From positions 1 through 16,617 of the forward strand of contig CAJUFW010000018.1 in NCBI GenBank assembly GCA_910585655.1: DNA of 16,617 nucleotides. The letters run 5' to 3'. Under the pieces are notes generated by a model. The model made no database searches and had not been told where the DNA came from. It was given only the letters and a program-made list of their open reading frames with translations. Position numbers and translations under genes: made by a program. This document shows positions 7,863-15,238 of the stretch, one piece after another. Positions within the stretch are counted from its first letter, which is position 1. Every line of letters begins with the position of its first letter. The stretch is from an uncultured Lachnospiraceae bacterium (lineage in GTDB: Bacteria > Bacillota_A > Clostridia > Lachnospirales > Lachnospiraceae).

Positions 7863-8570
7863 TCACCGGCTATCGCCCGGCTCCTGTCCATAATACGCAT
7901 TTGCCCCGTGCTTTCTAAGATAATGCTTATCCAACAGCTCCTGTTGCATCGGCGGGATATCCGGCGTAAGCATAAGCGTATGCCAAGCCATCATCGCGCA
8001 TTCCTCCAACACTACCGCGTTGTGTACCGCCTCGTACGGATCTTTTCCCCAGGCAAACGGTCCGTGGCTGTGAACCAGCACCGCCGGAACAGACTCCGGA
8101 TCGGCGCTGCCCAAAAAGCGCTTGAGAATCACCGTTCCCGTTTCCTTTTCATACTCGCCGGCGATTTCTCCCGGCGTCATTTTTCTTGTACAAGGGATTT
8201 CCCCGTAAAAATAATCGCCGTGAGTCGTACCAAGCGCCGGAATTCCCTTCCCTGCCTGAGCAAAAATCGTCGCCCAACGGGAATGGGTATGGACGATTCC
8301 GCCAAGCGTCGGAAAAGCCTGATACAATTCCAGATGGGTCGGCGTATCGGAAGACGGCTTCAAACGTCCCTCTACAACGTCCCCCTCCAGGCTGACCACT
8401 ACCATATCCTCCGGCTTCATCTCCTCATATTCTACTCCAGAGGGCTTGATTACGATAAGCCCGGTCTCTCTGTCGATCCCGGAGACATTGCCCCAGGTAA
8501 ACGTCACCAAATGGTACTTTGGCAGCAGCAAATTCGCCTGCCAAACCTCCTTCTTTAATCTCTCTAACAT
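7863..8570 (-). CDS. araD: L-ribulose-5-phosphate 4-epimerase
   Basis: A cytoplasmic class II aldolase-fold enzyme that converts L-ribulose 5-phosphate to D-xylulose 5-phosphate, the last step of L-arabinose entry into the pentose phosphate pathway. The 235-aa product is the usual length (about 230). It shows the phosphate-binding GNVSG (27-31), KPSGV (42-46) and SSDTPTH (73-79), and the zinc ligands His94 and His96 (VHTHS) and His169 (VHSHG). The related UlaF/SgbE epimerases share this fold, but the flanking GH51 gene and sugar kinase favour AraD. AGGAG lies seven bases before the ATG. It is the last gene of the operon, 16 nt after the kinase. Confidence 0.93.
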   Translation of the reverse strand: MLERLKKEVWQANLLLPKYHLVTFTWGNVSGIDRETGLIVIKPSGVEYEEMKPEDMVVVSLEGDVVEGRLKPSSDTPTHLELYQAFPTLGGIVHTHSRWATIFAQAGKGIPALGTTHGDYFYGEIPCTRKMTPGEIAGEYEKETGTVILKRFLGSADPESVPAVLVHSHGPFAWGKDPYEAVHNAVVLEECAMMAWHTLMLTPDIPPMQQELLDKHYLRKHGANAYYGQEPGDSR

Positions 8571-8586
8571 CGTTGTTCTCCTGCTC

Positions 8587-10251
8587 TTAATTCCACTTTG
8601 TAGCGGCTTCTTCTATCGTTAGCCCCTTGCGGTAGTGTTCCATAAAGCGTTCAAAGCCAGCCGCATCCTCCGGATCCGGATTCCAGGTCAGTCCTTCGCT
8701 CCCGGCAAAGACTTCCTCTGACAGCCAGTCAGCCAGCGTAAGCGGCAGCTTGGCAGAAACGCTGTGTTCCGCTTTTCTGCAGGCTAAACGGTAAGCCGCA
8801 AGCAGTGCCATTCCCCAGGCTCCGCCTTCTCCTGCAGTTTCCATGACGGTCACAGGGCTGCCAATCGCCGCAGCCATAAAGCTCTGCCCTACTTCTCTGG
8901 TCTTAAAGAGACCGCCGTGTCCGGTCATCGCTTCGATTCCGACTTTTTCTTCTTTCAAAAGAATGTCCAGTCCTACCTTCAAGGCGCCCAGAGCCGTAAA
9001 CAAATGGGTACGCATAAAGTTAGCCAGCGTAAAGGCAGCGTCCGGCTGACGGACAAACAACGGCCTCCCTTCTGAAAAACCGGTAACAGGCTCTCCGGAA
9101 TAATAGTTGTAGGCTAACAGCCCGCCGCAGTCCAGATCGCCATCCAGTGCGCGGCGGTAAAGCTTTTCATAAAGCTTGTTCCGATCCGGAAGCGTCCCGA
9201 ACAGATCCAGCACCTCTTCAAACAGCTCTACCCAGGCGTTCAAATCAGAGGTACAGTTGTTGCAATGTACCATCGCTACCGGATCACCCGCCGGAGTTGT
9301 CACCATATCAATTTCCTCGTAATAGTGCTTCAGTTCTTCCTTTAATACTATCATAGCAAAAATAGAAGTTCCAGCCGAAACGTTCCCGGTCTTTACACGC
9401 ACGCTGTTCGTAGCTGCCATTCCGGTACCGGCATCTCCTTCCGGCGGCGCCAGCGGAATTCCTGCCGCCAGCTCTCCGCTTGGATCTAAGAGCCTTGCTC
9501 CTTCCTCACTGAGTTCTCCCGCTTCTGCTCCGGCAGGCAATACTTCCGGTAAAATTTCCGTCAATGCCCACGGATAGGAATAGCCTTTTTCTTCCAAAAG
9601 CTTTTCAAACTGCTCTATCATCCGTGATTCATACCCTGGCGTCTGTCTGTCTGATGCCTCGCCGTCCTGCGCCTGCTTCGTGGCAATCGGAAACATACCG
9701 GACGCATCTCCTACGCCGATAACCTTCTGTCCGCTTAGCTTCCAGTGAACATAGCCTGCCAGGGTCGTCAGGTAGCGAATCTTTGACACATGCTCTTCTT
9801 TATTTAAGATAGCCTGATACAAATGAGCGATGCTCCAACGCTGCGGAATATTGTAGGAAAACAAGTCAGACAGCTCCTTTGCCGCTTCTCCGGTGGAAGT
9901 ATTCCGCCACGTACGAAACTCTGTCAGCAGTTCTCCCTCTTCGTCAAACGGCATATAGCCGTGCATCATGGCGGAAATCCCCATAGCAGCCAGACGATTC
10001 AGCCTGACCCCGTAAGTCTTTTGCACGTCTTCTTTTAAGTTTTGGTAGCAGTCTGCCAGCCCTTCCCAGATATCCGTCAAATGATACGTCCAGACACCGT
10101 CCTCTAACCGGTTTTCCCAGTCGTGGCTACCGGAAGCAAGCGGCTGTTTTTTTTCGTCGATCAGCACGGCTTTGATACGGGTAGAGCCCAGCTCGATTCC
10201 CAGGACAGCCTTGCCTTCTGCTATTATATTTGCTGCACTTGTCTGATCCAT
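8587..10251 (-). CDS. FGGY-family carbohydrate kinase, probable L-ribulokinase
   Basis: A 554-aa ATP-dependent sugar kinase of the ASKHA fold. The N-terminal phosphate-1 loop is GIELGSTRIKAVL (near 18-30), the phosphate-2 region is GDAGTGMAATNSVRVKTGNVSAGTS, and the adenosine region is GHGGLFKTREVGQSFMAAA followed by GEGGAWGMALLAAY. It belongs to a branch different from classical E. coli AraB. The usual Asp of the first motif (D-x-G) is Glu here, which I believe is a feature of this branch. The substrate is inferred from context: araD follows by 16 nt and abfA precedes by 19 nt, so phosphorylation of L-ribulose is the simplest role. Xylulokinase activity is the main alternative. The start has an AAGGGG site seven bases upstream. 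Confidence 0.85.
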   Translation of the reverse strand: MDQTSAANIIAEGKAVLGIELGSTRIKAVLIDEKKQPLASGSHDWENRLEDGVWTYHLTDIWEGLADCYQNLKEDVQKTYGVRLNRLAAMGISAMMHGYMPFDEEGELLTEFRTWRNTSTGEAAKELSDLFSYNIPQRWSIAHLYQAILNKEEHVSKIRYLTTLAGYVHWKLSGQKVIGVGDASGMFPIATKQAQDGEASDRQTPGYESRMIEQFEKLLEEKGYSYPWALTEILPEVLPAGAEAGELSEEGARLLDPSGELAAGIPLAPPEGDAGTGMAATNSVRVKTGNVSAGTSIFAMIVLKEELKHYYEEIDMVTTPAGDPVAMVHCNNCTSDLNAWVELFEEVLDLFGTLPDRNKLYEKLYRRALDGDLDCGGLLAYNYYSGEPVTGFSEGRPLFVRQPDAAFTLANFMRTHLFTALGALKVGLDILLKEEKVGIEAMTGHGGLFKTREVGQSFMAAAIGSPVTVMETAGEGGAWGMALLAAYRLACRKAEHSVSAKLPLTLADWLSEEVFAGSEGLTWNPDPEDAAGFERFMEHYRKGLTIEEAATKWN

Positions 10252-10270
10252 GCTTTTTCCCCTTTTCTCT

Positions 10271-11788
10271 TTATTTTTTCAGACGGATCACATTCCAGGA
10301 ATGAGCCGGGAGCGTTACCTGACTGCCCTCCTCTAACGGAAGTGTCTTTGGCGCTACCTGATTCGGATCGTCTTTGGTATTGACTGCTTTCATATTTTCA
10401 TGTACCAGTACGATATGTTCTGCCTGATGAAATCCTTCTAATCCGGTCAGATCCAACTCCAGTTTTTCTTCTTCCTCCAAAGAACGGTTGACTGCAAAGA
10501 TCGTCAACGCCTGTTCGTCCTCGCTCAATACGGCGATGCTCTCTACATACGGAATTTCCATAGTCCGGTCGGCAGCCATCGGAGACGCTACTTTTCGTTT
10601 TACCGTATAAGTGTCGCATTCACATACCGTCTCTAAGGCATATCCCCGTCCATAGACAGAAGCATGTAAAAACGGATAAAAAATCGTCTGCGCCCAGGCA
10701 GAACCGCCGTTTTCCGTCATAATCGGCGCGATTACATTGACTAGCTGCGCCAGACACGCCATCTTTACCCGGTCGGCATGTTTTAGCAAAGTAATCAGCA
10801 GCGTTCCTACTACCAGAGCGTCTTCAAACGTATAGATATCCTCTAGCTGCGGCGGCGCAATCTGCCATTTTTCGATTTTTTTGTCCTGCTCGTTGCTGTG
10901 GAACCACACGTTCCATTCGTCAAAGGAAAGCTGAATGGTTTTATCGCTCTTTTTCTGCACCTTTACGGCATCGCAGATGTTGATAACACCTTTGATAAAC
11001 GCATCCATATCCAACGACTGCCCCAGATAAGCCGGAGTGTCATCGTCCTGGTTCCCATAATAATTGTGCAGCGACAGATAGTCGATCTGATCGTAGGTCT
11101 CCATCAGCACGGTACGTTCCCATTCGCCAAAAGTCGGCATAAACAGATTGGAGCTGCCGCATGCCACCAGCTCAATCGACGGATCTACCCACTTCATTAC
11201 CTTAGCGGTTTCACAGGCTAAACGCCCATATTCATAGGCGGTCTTGTGACCGATTTGCCATGGACCGTCCATCTCATTGCCCAGGCACCATACCCGAATC
11301 CCAAACGGTTCCTCAAACCCATTTTCCCGGCGCAGGTTTGCATAATACGTATCCGTGGTACCGTTGCAGTATTCAAGCAGATTTCTGGCGTCCTCTACCC
11401 CGCGCGTCCCCAGGTTGACTGCCATCATTACTTCGCTTCCGGCGCGCTTTGCCCATTCCTGAAATTCATCGATCCCCACCTGGTTTGTCTCAATCGTCAT
11501 CCATGCCAGTTCCATTTTCCTCGGACGTTTTGCCTTATCGCCGATGCCGTCCTCCCAATGATATCCGGAGACAAAGTTTCCGCCCGGATAGCGGACAATC
11601 GGCACCTGCAGCTTTTTAACGAATTCCAATACATCTTTGCGGAAGCCCATCTCATCCGCCTGCGGATGAGATGGCTCATAAATACCGCCGTATACCGCGC
11701 GCCCCAAATGCTCGATAAAAGACCCGTAAATCCGCTTGTCAATTGCACCAATCACTGCCTGTTTGTTTACGTTTAGCTTTGCTTTCAT
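10271..11788 (-). CDS. abfA: Alpha-L-arabinofuranosidase, GH51
   Basis: This retaining glycosidase releases terminal alpha-L-arabinofuranose from arabinan, arabinoxylan or arabinogalactan oligosaccharides. The 505-aa product is the standard GH51 length. The N-terminal GSFIEHLGRAVYGGIYEPSHP and PGGNFVSGYHWEDGIG are typical. The acid/base is Glu172 in CLGNEMDGPWQ and the nucleophile is Glu291 in SFDEWNVW. A C-terminal beta-sandwich follows the barrel. There is no signal peptide, so it acts on imported oligosaccharides. I place the start at the ATG of 11786-11788 (MKAKLNV) because it follows AAGGAG and matches family N-termini. The longer open frame to 11905 would overlap the 3' end of lacZ. The gene starts 16 nt after the lacZ stop. 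Confidence 0.96.
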   Translation of the reverse strand: MKAKLNVNKQAVIGAIDKRIYGSFIEHLGRAVYGGIYEPSHPQADEMGFRKDVLEFVKKLQVPIVRYPGGNFVSGYHWEDGIGDKAKRPRKMELAWMTIETNQVGIDEFQEWAKRAGSEVMMAVNLGTRGVEDARNLLEYCNGTTDTYYANLRRENGFEEPFGIRVWCLGNEMDGPWQIGHKTAYEYGRLACETAKVMKWVDPSIELVACGSSNLFMPTFGEWERTVLMETYDQIDYLSLHNYYGNQDDDTPAYLGQSLDMDAFIKGVINICDAVKVQKKSDKTIQLSFDEWNVWFHSNEQDKKIEKWQIAPPQLEDIYTFEDALVVGTLLITLLKHADRVKMACLAQLVNVIAPIMTENGGSAWAQTIFYPFLHASVYGRGYALETVCECDTYTVKRKVASPMAADRTMEIPYVESIAVLSEDEQALTIFAVNRSLEEEEKLELDLTGLEGFHQAEHIVLVHENMKAVNTKDDPNQVAPKTLPLEEGSQVTLPAHSWNVIRLKK

Positions 11789-11804
11789 CCCTGTTCCCTC
11801 TCCT

Positions 11805-14800
11805 TTACAAAATGATATTAAATTTATAACGATAAACACCCTTTCCAATCCGGTATTCCGGGTGGATGTTCTTTGTCCATCCGGTATCGCCGCCCAATCC
11901 GGCATGAATCCCGTCCAGATTCAGATAGGTGTGACCGTCCTCCCGCCGCGCTTTCTCTAACTCCTCTTCATACGCGGCTGCTGCGCAGCTAGCGATGCTG
12001 TAATCATGTACGTCAAAATGGAACGGCTCGGCGCCCTCAATATAAACGCTTCTTCCAGAATCAGAGCCTGGTTCCGCTTTCTCCGCCGAAACCGAAAGCG
12101 TCAGGTTCCGTACGTCCTCTTTGCCACCGCATTCTACCGGTCCCAAATAAGGCACATACTGCTCTGCTACTGTCCCCTGATATTCCCCTATCGGAATCGT
12201 ACTCTTTCGATCCCGGTAAGTTTCGACCGCGCCGCGTCCATACCATCTGACCTGATCAAACTCTCCCGGAAGCTGGAAGGAAAGACCGATTCGCGGCAGC
12301 GTCTCCAGACTGCTTTGATGGAATACCTCCCCGGAAATGAAAATACTGCCGTTTCGGACAAGCGTCTCCCGCTCTACGATCAAAGCTCCCTTTGCATAGG
12401 AAATCCGGCTGCGGATCAGAACATGATCCTCTCCCTGATACACCCCGGTAGAAGCATCGTTATCCGGCTCCAACCGATCCAGTCCAAGCGCTCTCCATGA
12501 TCCGGCATAGCAGCCATCTGGATCGTGCTGTCCTTCATCAATTCCTGTCGGCGCACGGAAGAAATTGTCCGTCCCCTTTAAGATACAAGGCTTTCCTTCA
12601 CTGGTGATTTCCAGATATGCCCCAGTTCGCATATCATAGTCCAAACCGATATGACTGCCTCTGATCCGAAGGATCTGTGGCGCGTCCGGATGCTCTGGGT
12701 CTACCTTCGGCATATCTACGGATAGTTCATCCGTTCCTGCAAACTCCGCAATATGAAAGCCAGTAAAATGATAAAGCTTCGATTCCTTTGTCTGAAACTG
12801 ATTGCTGTAAATTTCAAAGCCTGCCGGAGCATAAGCCGTCTCTTCCCGCAGCCTCACATGGAAATTCAAAAAGCTCTCTCCTGTCGCGGCAAGCTCCTGA
12901 TTGTAAGGAATTTCCATTCGTTCTGCTGACTTGCTAAAGCTTCCGCCAAACATAGCAGCCATCGGATTCCCGGCGCCTTTTTTCCGGTACTCTGGCTCTG
13001 CCGGAGTCTGATAGAGAGGAAGTACTCCCTGCTCCACACATTTGCCATACAGAATCAACTCCCAGCTTACTTCCAAATGAGACAAATCCCGGAGCAAATA
13101 TCGGTTGACAATCTCATAGCCTCCCGGTTCCATCCGTCCCGCCTCCCGGTAACGGATGGCTACCGGAGCCTGGCAGTTTCTGATTTCCAGACAGGCAGGC
13201 TTTTCGCTCAAATCGGCAAATACTACACCGTTTAAGCACATATCCGGCACCGGATCCAATACATCCTCTCCAAACGCGCCGCCGTAGCCGTAACGTATTT
13301 TCCTGTCTGTACCATCGCTGTGTTCTTCTTTTCGTACCAATGCCTTATCCTGAAAATCCCAGATAAAACCACCCTGGCATCTTGGATATTTCTCTACCAA
13401 GTCCCAAAATTCCTTAAAATTCCCGTTGCTGTTGCTTTTGGCATAGGCGTATTCACACATGATAAATGGTCTCAGATCGGTCGGATCTGCCATCACCTCT
13501 TCTACCCATGATCGGTTCGGATACATCGGCGCAATGATATCGGAAATATTTCCTTTTGGATTCCCGGACTCATATTGGACGTAACGGGTTTTGTCATATT
13601 CCTTTGCCCAACCATACATCGCGGCATGGTTCATCCCGGAACCGGACTCATTGCCCAGTGACCAGATCAGGACGGATGGATGGTTTTTATCCCGCACGAC
13701 CATTCTGGTCAGCCGTTCCAAATAGGCATTGCTCCATTCCGGAGAATTCGAGAGCTGCCCGCCGTAACCATGCGTTTCCAGATTTGTCTCGTCCACTACG
13801 TAAATCCCCAGTTCGTCGCACAGCTCATAAAAGGCAGAGGCATGTGGATAATGACTGGTACGGATTGCATTAAAATTGATTCTCCGCAGAACCATCAACT
13901 GCTCCCTGATTGCCTCTTTGCTTAAATACCGTCCTGTCTCCGGGCAGAACTCATGCAGATCCACACCCCGTATCAGCAGCCTTCTCCGGTTTAAGAGCAG
14001 AACGCCCTGTTCATTGATTTTCACTTCCCGGAAGCCTACTTTGGTGCTTTCGATATCCGTCGTCTTACCTGCTCCGTCTACCATCTCTACCACCAGGGTA
14101 TATAAATACGGAGCTTCCTCGCTCCACAGCATAGGTTTTTCCACCTGCATAGAAAAATCGGCACGGAATTTCGGCATTAAATAAAACCCACACTTGGCAA
14201 ACGGTTGGCTTTCTGCGCTTACTACAAAGCTTCCCTCGCCATCATAGAGCGTAGCGCGTACATGACATTCCCCATAGCGAGATGTTTTCTCATAAGGCTC
14301 CGCTAAAATACGCAGCGTTGCCTCCTCTAACGTATCTCCAAACAACGTCTCTACTTTAAAATCATGGATCCTTTGACGCGGCTTTGCCACCAGACGTACA
14401 TCCCGGTAAATTCCGGACAGATGCCAATAGTCCTGATCCTCCAAATAGGTTCCGTCGCAAAAGCGCATCACCTGTACTGCCAGCTCATTTTCTCCGATCT
14501 CTACATAGTCTGTAATATCAAAGGAAGCATCTAACTTGCTGTCCTGAGAATAACCGACATATTCCCCGTTGACCCAGAGCAGAAAGCACGATTCCACACC
14601 GCCGAATTCCAACAGCAAATCTCTGCCTGAAAATTCCTCTTCTACCGAAAATACGGTGCGATAGCAGCCTGTCAGGTTATCCTTTGGTACGTTTGGCGCC
14701 AGCACCTCATACTGCCCCTCCGTCAGCTCTGTTTCAAAACTGTGATCGCCTGTCGTACGGTTAAATGGATAGAGAATATTGGTATAAACCGGATGACCGT

Positions 14801-15059
14801 AGCCATGCAGCTCCCAGTTCGACGGTACAGGAAGCTTCTCCCATCCTGCGCTGTTATAGCCCTTCCGGTAAAAGCCCTCCGGCGCTTCTTCCGGGTTCTC
14901 TGCCAGATAAAAGTCCCAGTCCCCGTTTAAGCTTTTGACATAGCGGGACGTCTGCCTGTCACATCCCTTTGCCTGCTCCACACTTTCATACGCACCGTAA
15001 GGATGGTGCATCGGATAACGGTTTTGCTGTGTTACATACTGATTTTCCCATAAATTCAT
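11805..15059 (-). CDS. lacZ: Beta-galactosidase, GH2 (LacZ type)
   Basis: A 1084-aa five-domain LacZ-type enzyme hydrolysing terminal beta-galactosides. The order is: jelly-roll sugar-binding domain (about 40-225), immunoglobulin-like domain (to about 345), TIM barrel opening at RGVDLHEFCPETGR, a further immunoglobulin-like domain, and a C-terminal beta-sandwich ending in GLGGDTGWTKNIHPEYRI. The acid/base is Glu471 (LGNESGSG), the nucleophile is Glu536 (MCEYAYA), and Glu428 and His430 (NLETHG) match the Mg2+ ligands. Where E. coli LacZ has EYAHAMGNS, this one has EYAYAKSNS, so a substrate-contacting His is Tyr539. There is no signal peptide. AGGAGG lies nine bases before the ATG. It is the first gene of the operon, behind a promoter and a structured leader. 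The galactoside may be an arabinogalactan fragment rather than lactose. Confidence 0.95.
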   Translation of the reverse strand: MNLWENQYVTQQNRYPMHHPYGAYESVEQAKGCDRQTSRYVKSLNGDWDFYLAENPEEAPEGFYRKGYNSAGWEKLPVPSNWELHGYGHPVYTNILYPFNRTTGDHSFETELTEGQYEVLAPNVPKDNLTGCYRTVFSVEEEFSGRDLLLEFGGVESCFLLWVNGEYVGYSQDSKLDASFDITDYVEIGENELAVQVMRFCDGTYLEDQDYWHLSGIYRDVRLVAKPRQRIHDFKVETLFGDTLEEATLRILAEPYEKTSRYGECHVRATLYDGEGSFVVSAESQPFAKCGFYLMPKFRADFSMQVEKPMLWSEEAPYLYTLVVEMVDGAGKTTDIESTKVGFREVKINEQGVLLLNRRRLLIRGVDLHEFCPETGRYLSKEAIREQLMVLRRINFNAIRTSHYPHASAFYELCDELGIYVVDETNLETHGYGGQLSNSPEWSNAYLERLTRMVVRDKNHPSVLIWSLGNESGSGMNHAAMYGWAKEYDKTRYVQYESGNPKGNISDIIAPMYPNRSWVEEVMADPTDLRPFIMCEYAYAKSNSNGNFKEFWDLVEKYPRCQGGFIWDFQDKALVRKEEHSDGTDRKIRYGYGGAFGEDVLDPVPDMCLNGVVFADLSEKPACLEIRNCQAPVAIRYREAGRMEPGGYEIVNRYLLRDLSHLEVSWELILYGKCVEQGVLPLYQTPAEPEYRKKGAGNPMAAMFGGSFSKSAERMEIPYNQELAATGESFLNFHVRLREETAYAPAGFEIYSNQFQTKESKLYHFTGFHIAEFAGTDELSVDMPKVDPEHPDAPQILRIRGSHIGLDYDMRTGAYLEITSEGKPCILKGTDNFFRAPTGIDEGQHDPDGCYAGSWRALGLDRLEPDNDASTGVYQGEDHVLIRSRISYAKGALIVERETLVRNGSIFISGEVFHQSSLETLPRIGLSFQLPGEFDQVRWYGRGAVETYRDRKSTIPIGEYQGTVAEQYVPYLGPVECGGKEDVRNLTLSVSAEKAEPGSDSGRSVYIEGAEPFHFDVHDYSIASCAAAAYEEELEKARREDGHTYLNLDGIHAGLGGDTGWTKNIHPEYRIGKGVYRYKFNIIL

Positions 15060-15075
15060 CCTAATCGTCCTCCTG

Positions 15076-15150
15076 TCAAATTACAAAAACCTCCCATACC
15101 CACCAGAGGTTTTGCCAAGCGGCTTGCCCTCCAGGGCATGGCAGGTTCAT
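15076..15150 (-). CDS. Possible 24-aa Trp-rich leader peptide
   Basis: An ATG at 15148-15150 opens a frame that reads through both hairpins of the lacZ leader and stops with TGA at 15076-15078, just before the lacZ AGGAGG. The peptide begins MNLPCPGGQAAW and has Trp at positions 12, 16, 17 and 19. There is no clear ribosome binding site: the ATG lies only about 4 nt from the predicted transcript start, so it would have to be translated almost leaderless. G-rich sequence gives many TGG codons by chance, so this is tentative. Confidence 0.2.
   Translation of the reverse strand: MNLPCPGGQAAWQNLWWVWEVFVI
15085..15113 (-). terminator. Terminator-like hairpin inside the lacZ leader
   Basis: On the minus strand AAAACCTC (15106-15113) pairs with GAGGTTTT (15086-15093) around a 12-nt loop, ending in five T (15085-15089). 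Only four pairs are G-C and most of the U-tract lies in the stem, so termination would be moderate. It sits downstream of the lacZ promoter and upstream of its start, so it could regulate lacZ. It could also catch read-through from the alkD-like gene. Confidence 0.5.
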
Positions 15151-15160
15151 CTTGCTGTTT

Positions 15161-15189
15161 ATTATAGTTTATTTACCAAACTAAGGCAA
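15161..15189 (-). promoter_or_regulatory. Sigma-A promoter of the lacZ-abfA-kinase-araD operon
   Basis: On the minus strand TTGCCT (15184-15189) and a perfect TATAAT (15161-15166) are exactly 17 bp apart, with the expected start near 15154. It is the only good promoter seen ahead of the four-gene unit. Confidence 0.8.
15165..15183. promoter_or_regulatory. Dyad in the lacZ promoter spacer, candidate operator
   Basis: TAGTTT and AAACTA form 6-bp inverted arms around 7 bp (ATTTACC on the plus strand). The dyad fills the space between the -35 and -10 and overlaps the -10, a classical position for a repressor. It does not match the AraR operator I know from Bacillus, and no regulator gene lies in the window. 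Confidence 0.35.
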
Positions 15190-15213
15190 GTCCTATTCCC
15201 GACTATTCTATGT

Positions 15214-15238
15214 AAAAAGTTACCTTAGGCGACTTTTT
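15214..15238 (-). terminator. Weak AT-rich hairpin at the end of the alkD-like gene
   Basis: On the minus strand AAAAAGT (15232-15238) and ACTTTTT (15214-15220) form a 7-bp stem around 11 nt that contain the stop codon region, with CC/GG able to pair inside. The stem is A-T rich and its T run is paired, so any termination is likely to be partial. Confidence 0.3.

Larger units (their letters stand above)
15060..15154 (-). promoter_or_regulatory. Structured lacZ leader, candidate attenuator or riboswitch
   Basis: The predicted transcript starts near 15154 and runs about 95 nt to the lacZ ATG. Fold A has GCCA/UGGC (15139-15142 with 15114-15117) enclosing the hairpin UGCCC-UGGA-GGGCA (15125-15138), followed at once by a terminator-like hairpin (15086-15113). 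Fold B pairs AACCUGCCAUGCCC (15134-15147) with GGGUAUGGGAGGUU (15088-15101) at 13 of 14 positions, including one G-U pair, and would destroy both the terminator and the small hairpin. This exclusive-fold layout between promoter and start codon is typical of transcription attenuation. I recognise no known riboswitch class or ligand. Confidence 0.5.

Noticed and set aside
7818..8558. 246-codon plus-strand open frame
   Set aside because: It is antisense to an intact araD and is rich in Arg and His, as shadow frames of GC-rich codons are.
11789..11905. Upstream extension of the GH51 frame
   Set aside because: It would overlap the lacZ 3' end and lacks family similarity; the ATG at 11788 has its own ribosome binding site.
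15086..15125. Resemblance of GGCAAAACCTC in the lacZ leader to the 3' half of a LicT/SacY-type RAT antiterminator site
   Set aside because: The conserved 5' half (GGATTGTTACTG-like) is missing and there is no PTS or BglG-type gene nearby.
15141..15150. TGAACCTG in the lacZ leader, as found in TPP riboswitches
   Set aside because: The remaining TPP core (CTGAGA, ACCCT, GCGTAGGGA) is absent and the leader is too short; the 8-base match is chance.
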